Shown here: one piece after another, positions 63,960 through 64,000 of the stretch
Position numbering within the stretch: position 1 is the stretch's first letter
Layout of the letters: every line of letters starts with the position of its first letter
Notes under the pieces: model-generated
The model's database searches: none
Told to the model about the DNA's origin: nothing
The model's input: the letters and a program-made list of their open reading frames with translations, nothing else
Translations under genes and position numbers: made by a program
Assembly (NCBI RefSeq): GCF_046097105.1
Contig: NZ_CP175562.1
Location: forward strand, 1,178,001 to 1,242,000
Length of the DNA: 64,000 nt
Direction of reading: 5' to 3'
From: Natroniella sp046097105
GTDB lineage: Bacteria > Bacillota > Halanaerobiia > Halobacteroidales > Halobacteroidaceae

Positions 63960-64000
63960 CCTTAATCCCTCCATTCTCTCTCAGTTATTTATAAATTGAA

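Overview
This window looks like chromosomal DNA of a low-G+C, anaerobic, endospore-forming member of the Bacillota. I favour a Halanaerobiales-like genome, but that placement is inference. The evidence is the A+T-rich sequence, strong Shine-Dalgarno sites, a ylbJ-type sporulation gene, and the conserved order ndk ... rpmB | DUF1858-asp23-fakA-degV-recG-rsmD-coaD | ylbJ. No rRNA, tRNA or CRISPR array was found.

Left part (1-15 kb): the start of an AI-2E-family transporter; a four-gene minus-strand operon (MetX-like alpha/beta hydrolase, short-chain dehydrogenase, CoA-transferase, thiolase) behind a divergent TetR gene, with a sigma-A promoter whose start overlaps a TetR-type palindrome (best guess: use of 3-hydroxybutyrate-like acids); an NADH:rubredoxin reductase-like flavoprotein; a DUF2628 protein; an AddA/AddB-like helicase-nuclease pair; and an ankyrin protein.

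Accessory region (15-45 kb): a type I restriction-modification locus (hsdM, hsdS, Rpn-like nuclease, hsdR, DUF45 metallopeptidase). Upstream of it on the same strand lies a probable operon: coiled-coil tail-anchored protein, dynamin-like GTPase B (cut by an IS4-family element), dynamin-like GTPase A, a membrane-anchored coiled-coil protein, a membrane protein with a GHH/HNH nuclease motif, and a SUKH-like immunity protein. Next come a thioredoxin-rhodanese fusion under a CsoR/CstR-like site, a Spy-like protein, a NapH-like Fe-S membrane protein, and a second cluster of three TRAFAC GTPases downstream of a WYL regulator that appears to start at ATT. Many small gene remnants lie between these genes, as expected of a turnover hot spot.

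Right part (41-64 kb): a membrane-anchored serine hydrolase and a broken, apparently chimeric relative; a GNAT/membrane protein pair of higher G+C; a partial duplication of the ylbJ 5' region joined to IS and ZIP-transporter fragments; a nitroreductase-like protein, DUF3796/HTH pair, glyoxalase-like protein, MATE exporter, TspO-like protein; then the conserved housekeeping block and ndk.

The strongest unexplained signals are (i) the dynamin/nuclease/immunity operon, a candidate defence system; (ii) the three-GTPase cassette with a DSWG G3 motif; and (iii) a strongly over-represented word GGGCCAA(C) that is absent from about 15.1-24.7 kb and 35.2-44.1 kb, which suggests those stretches were acquired later.
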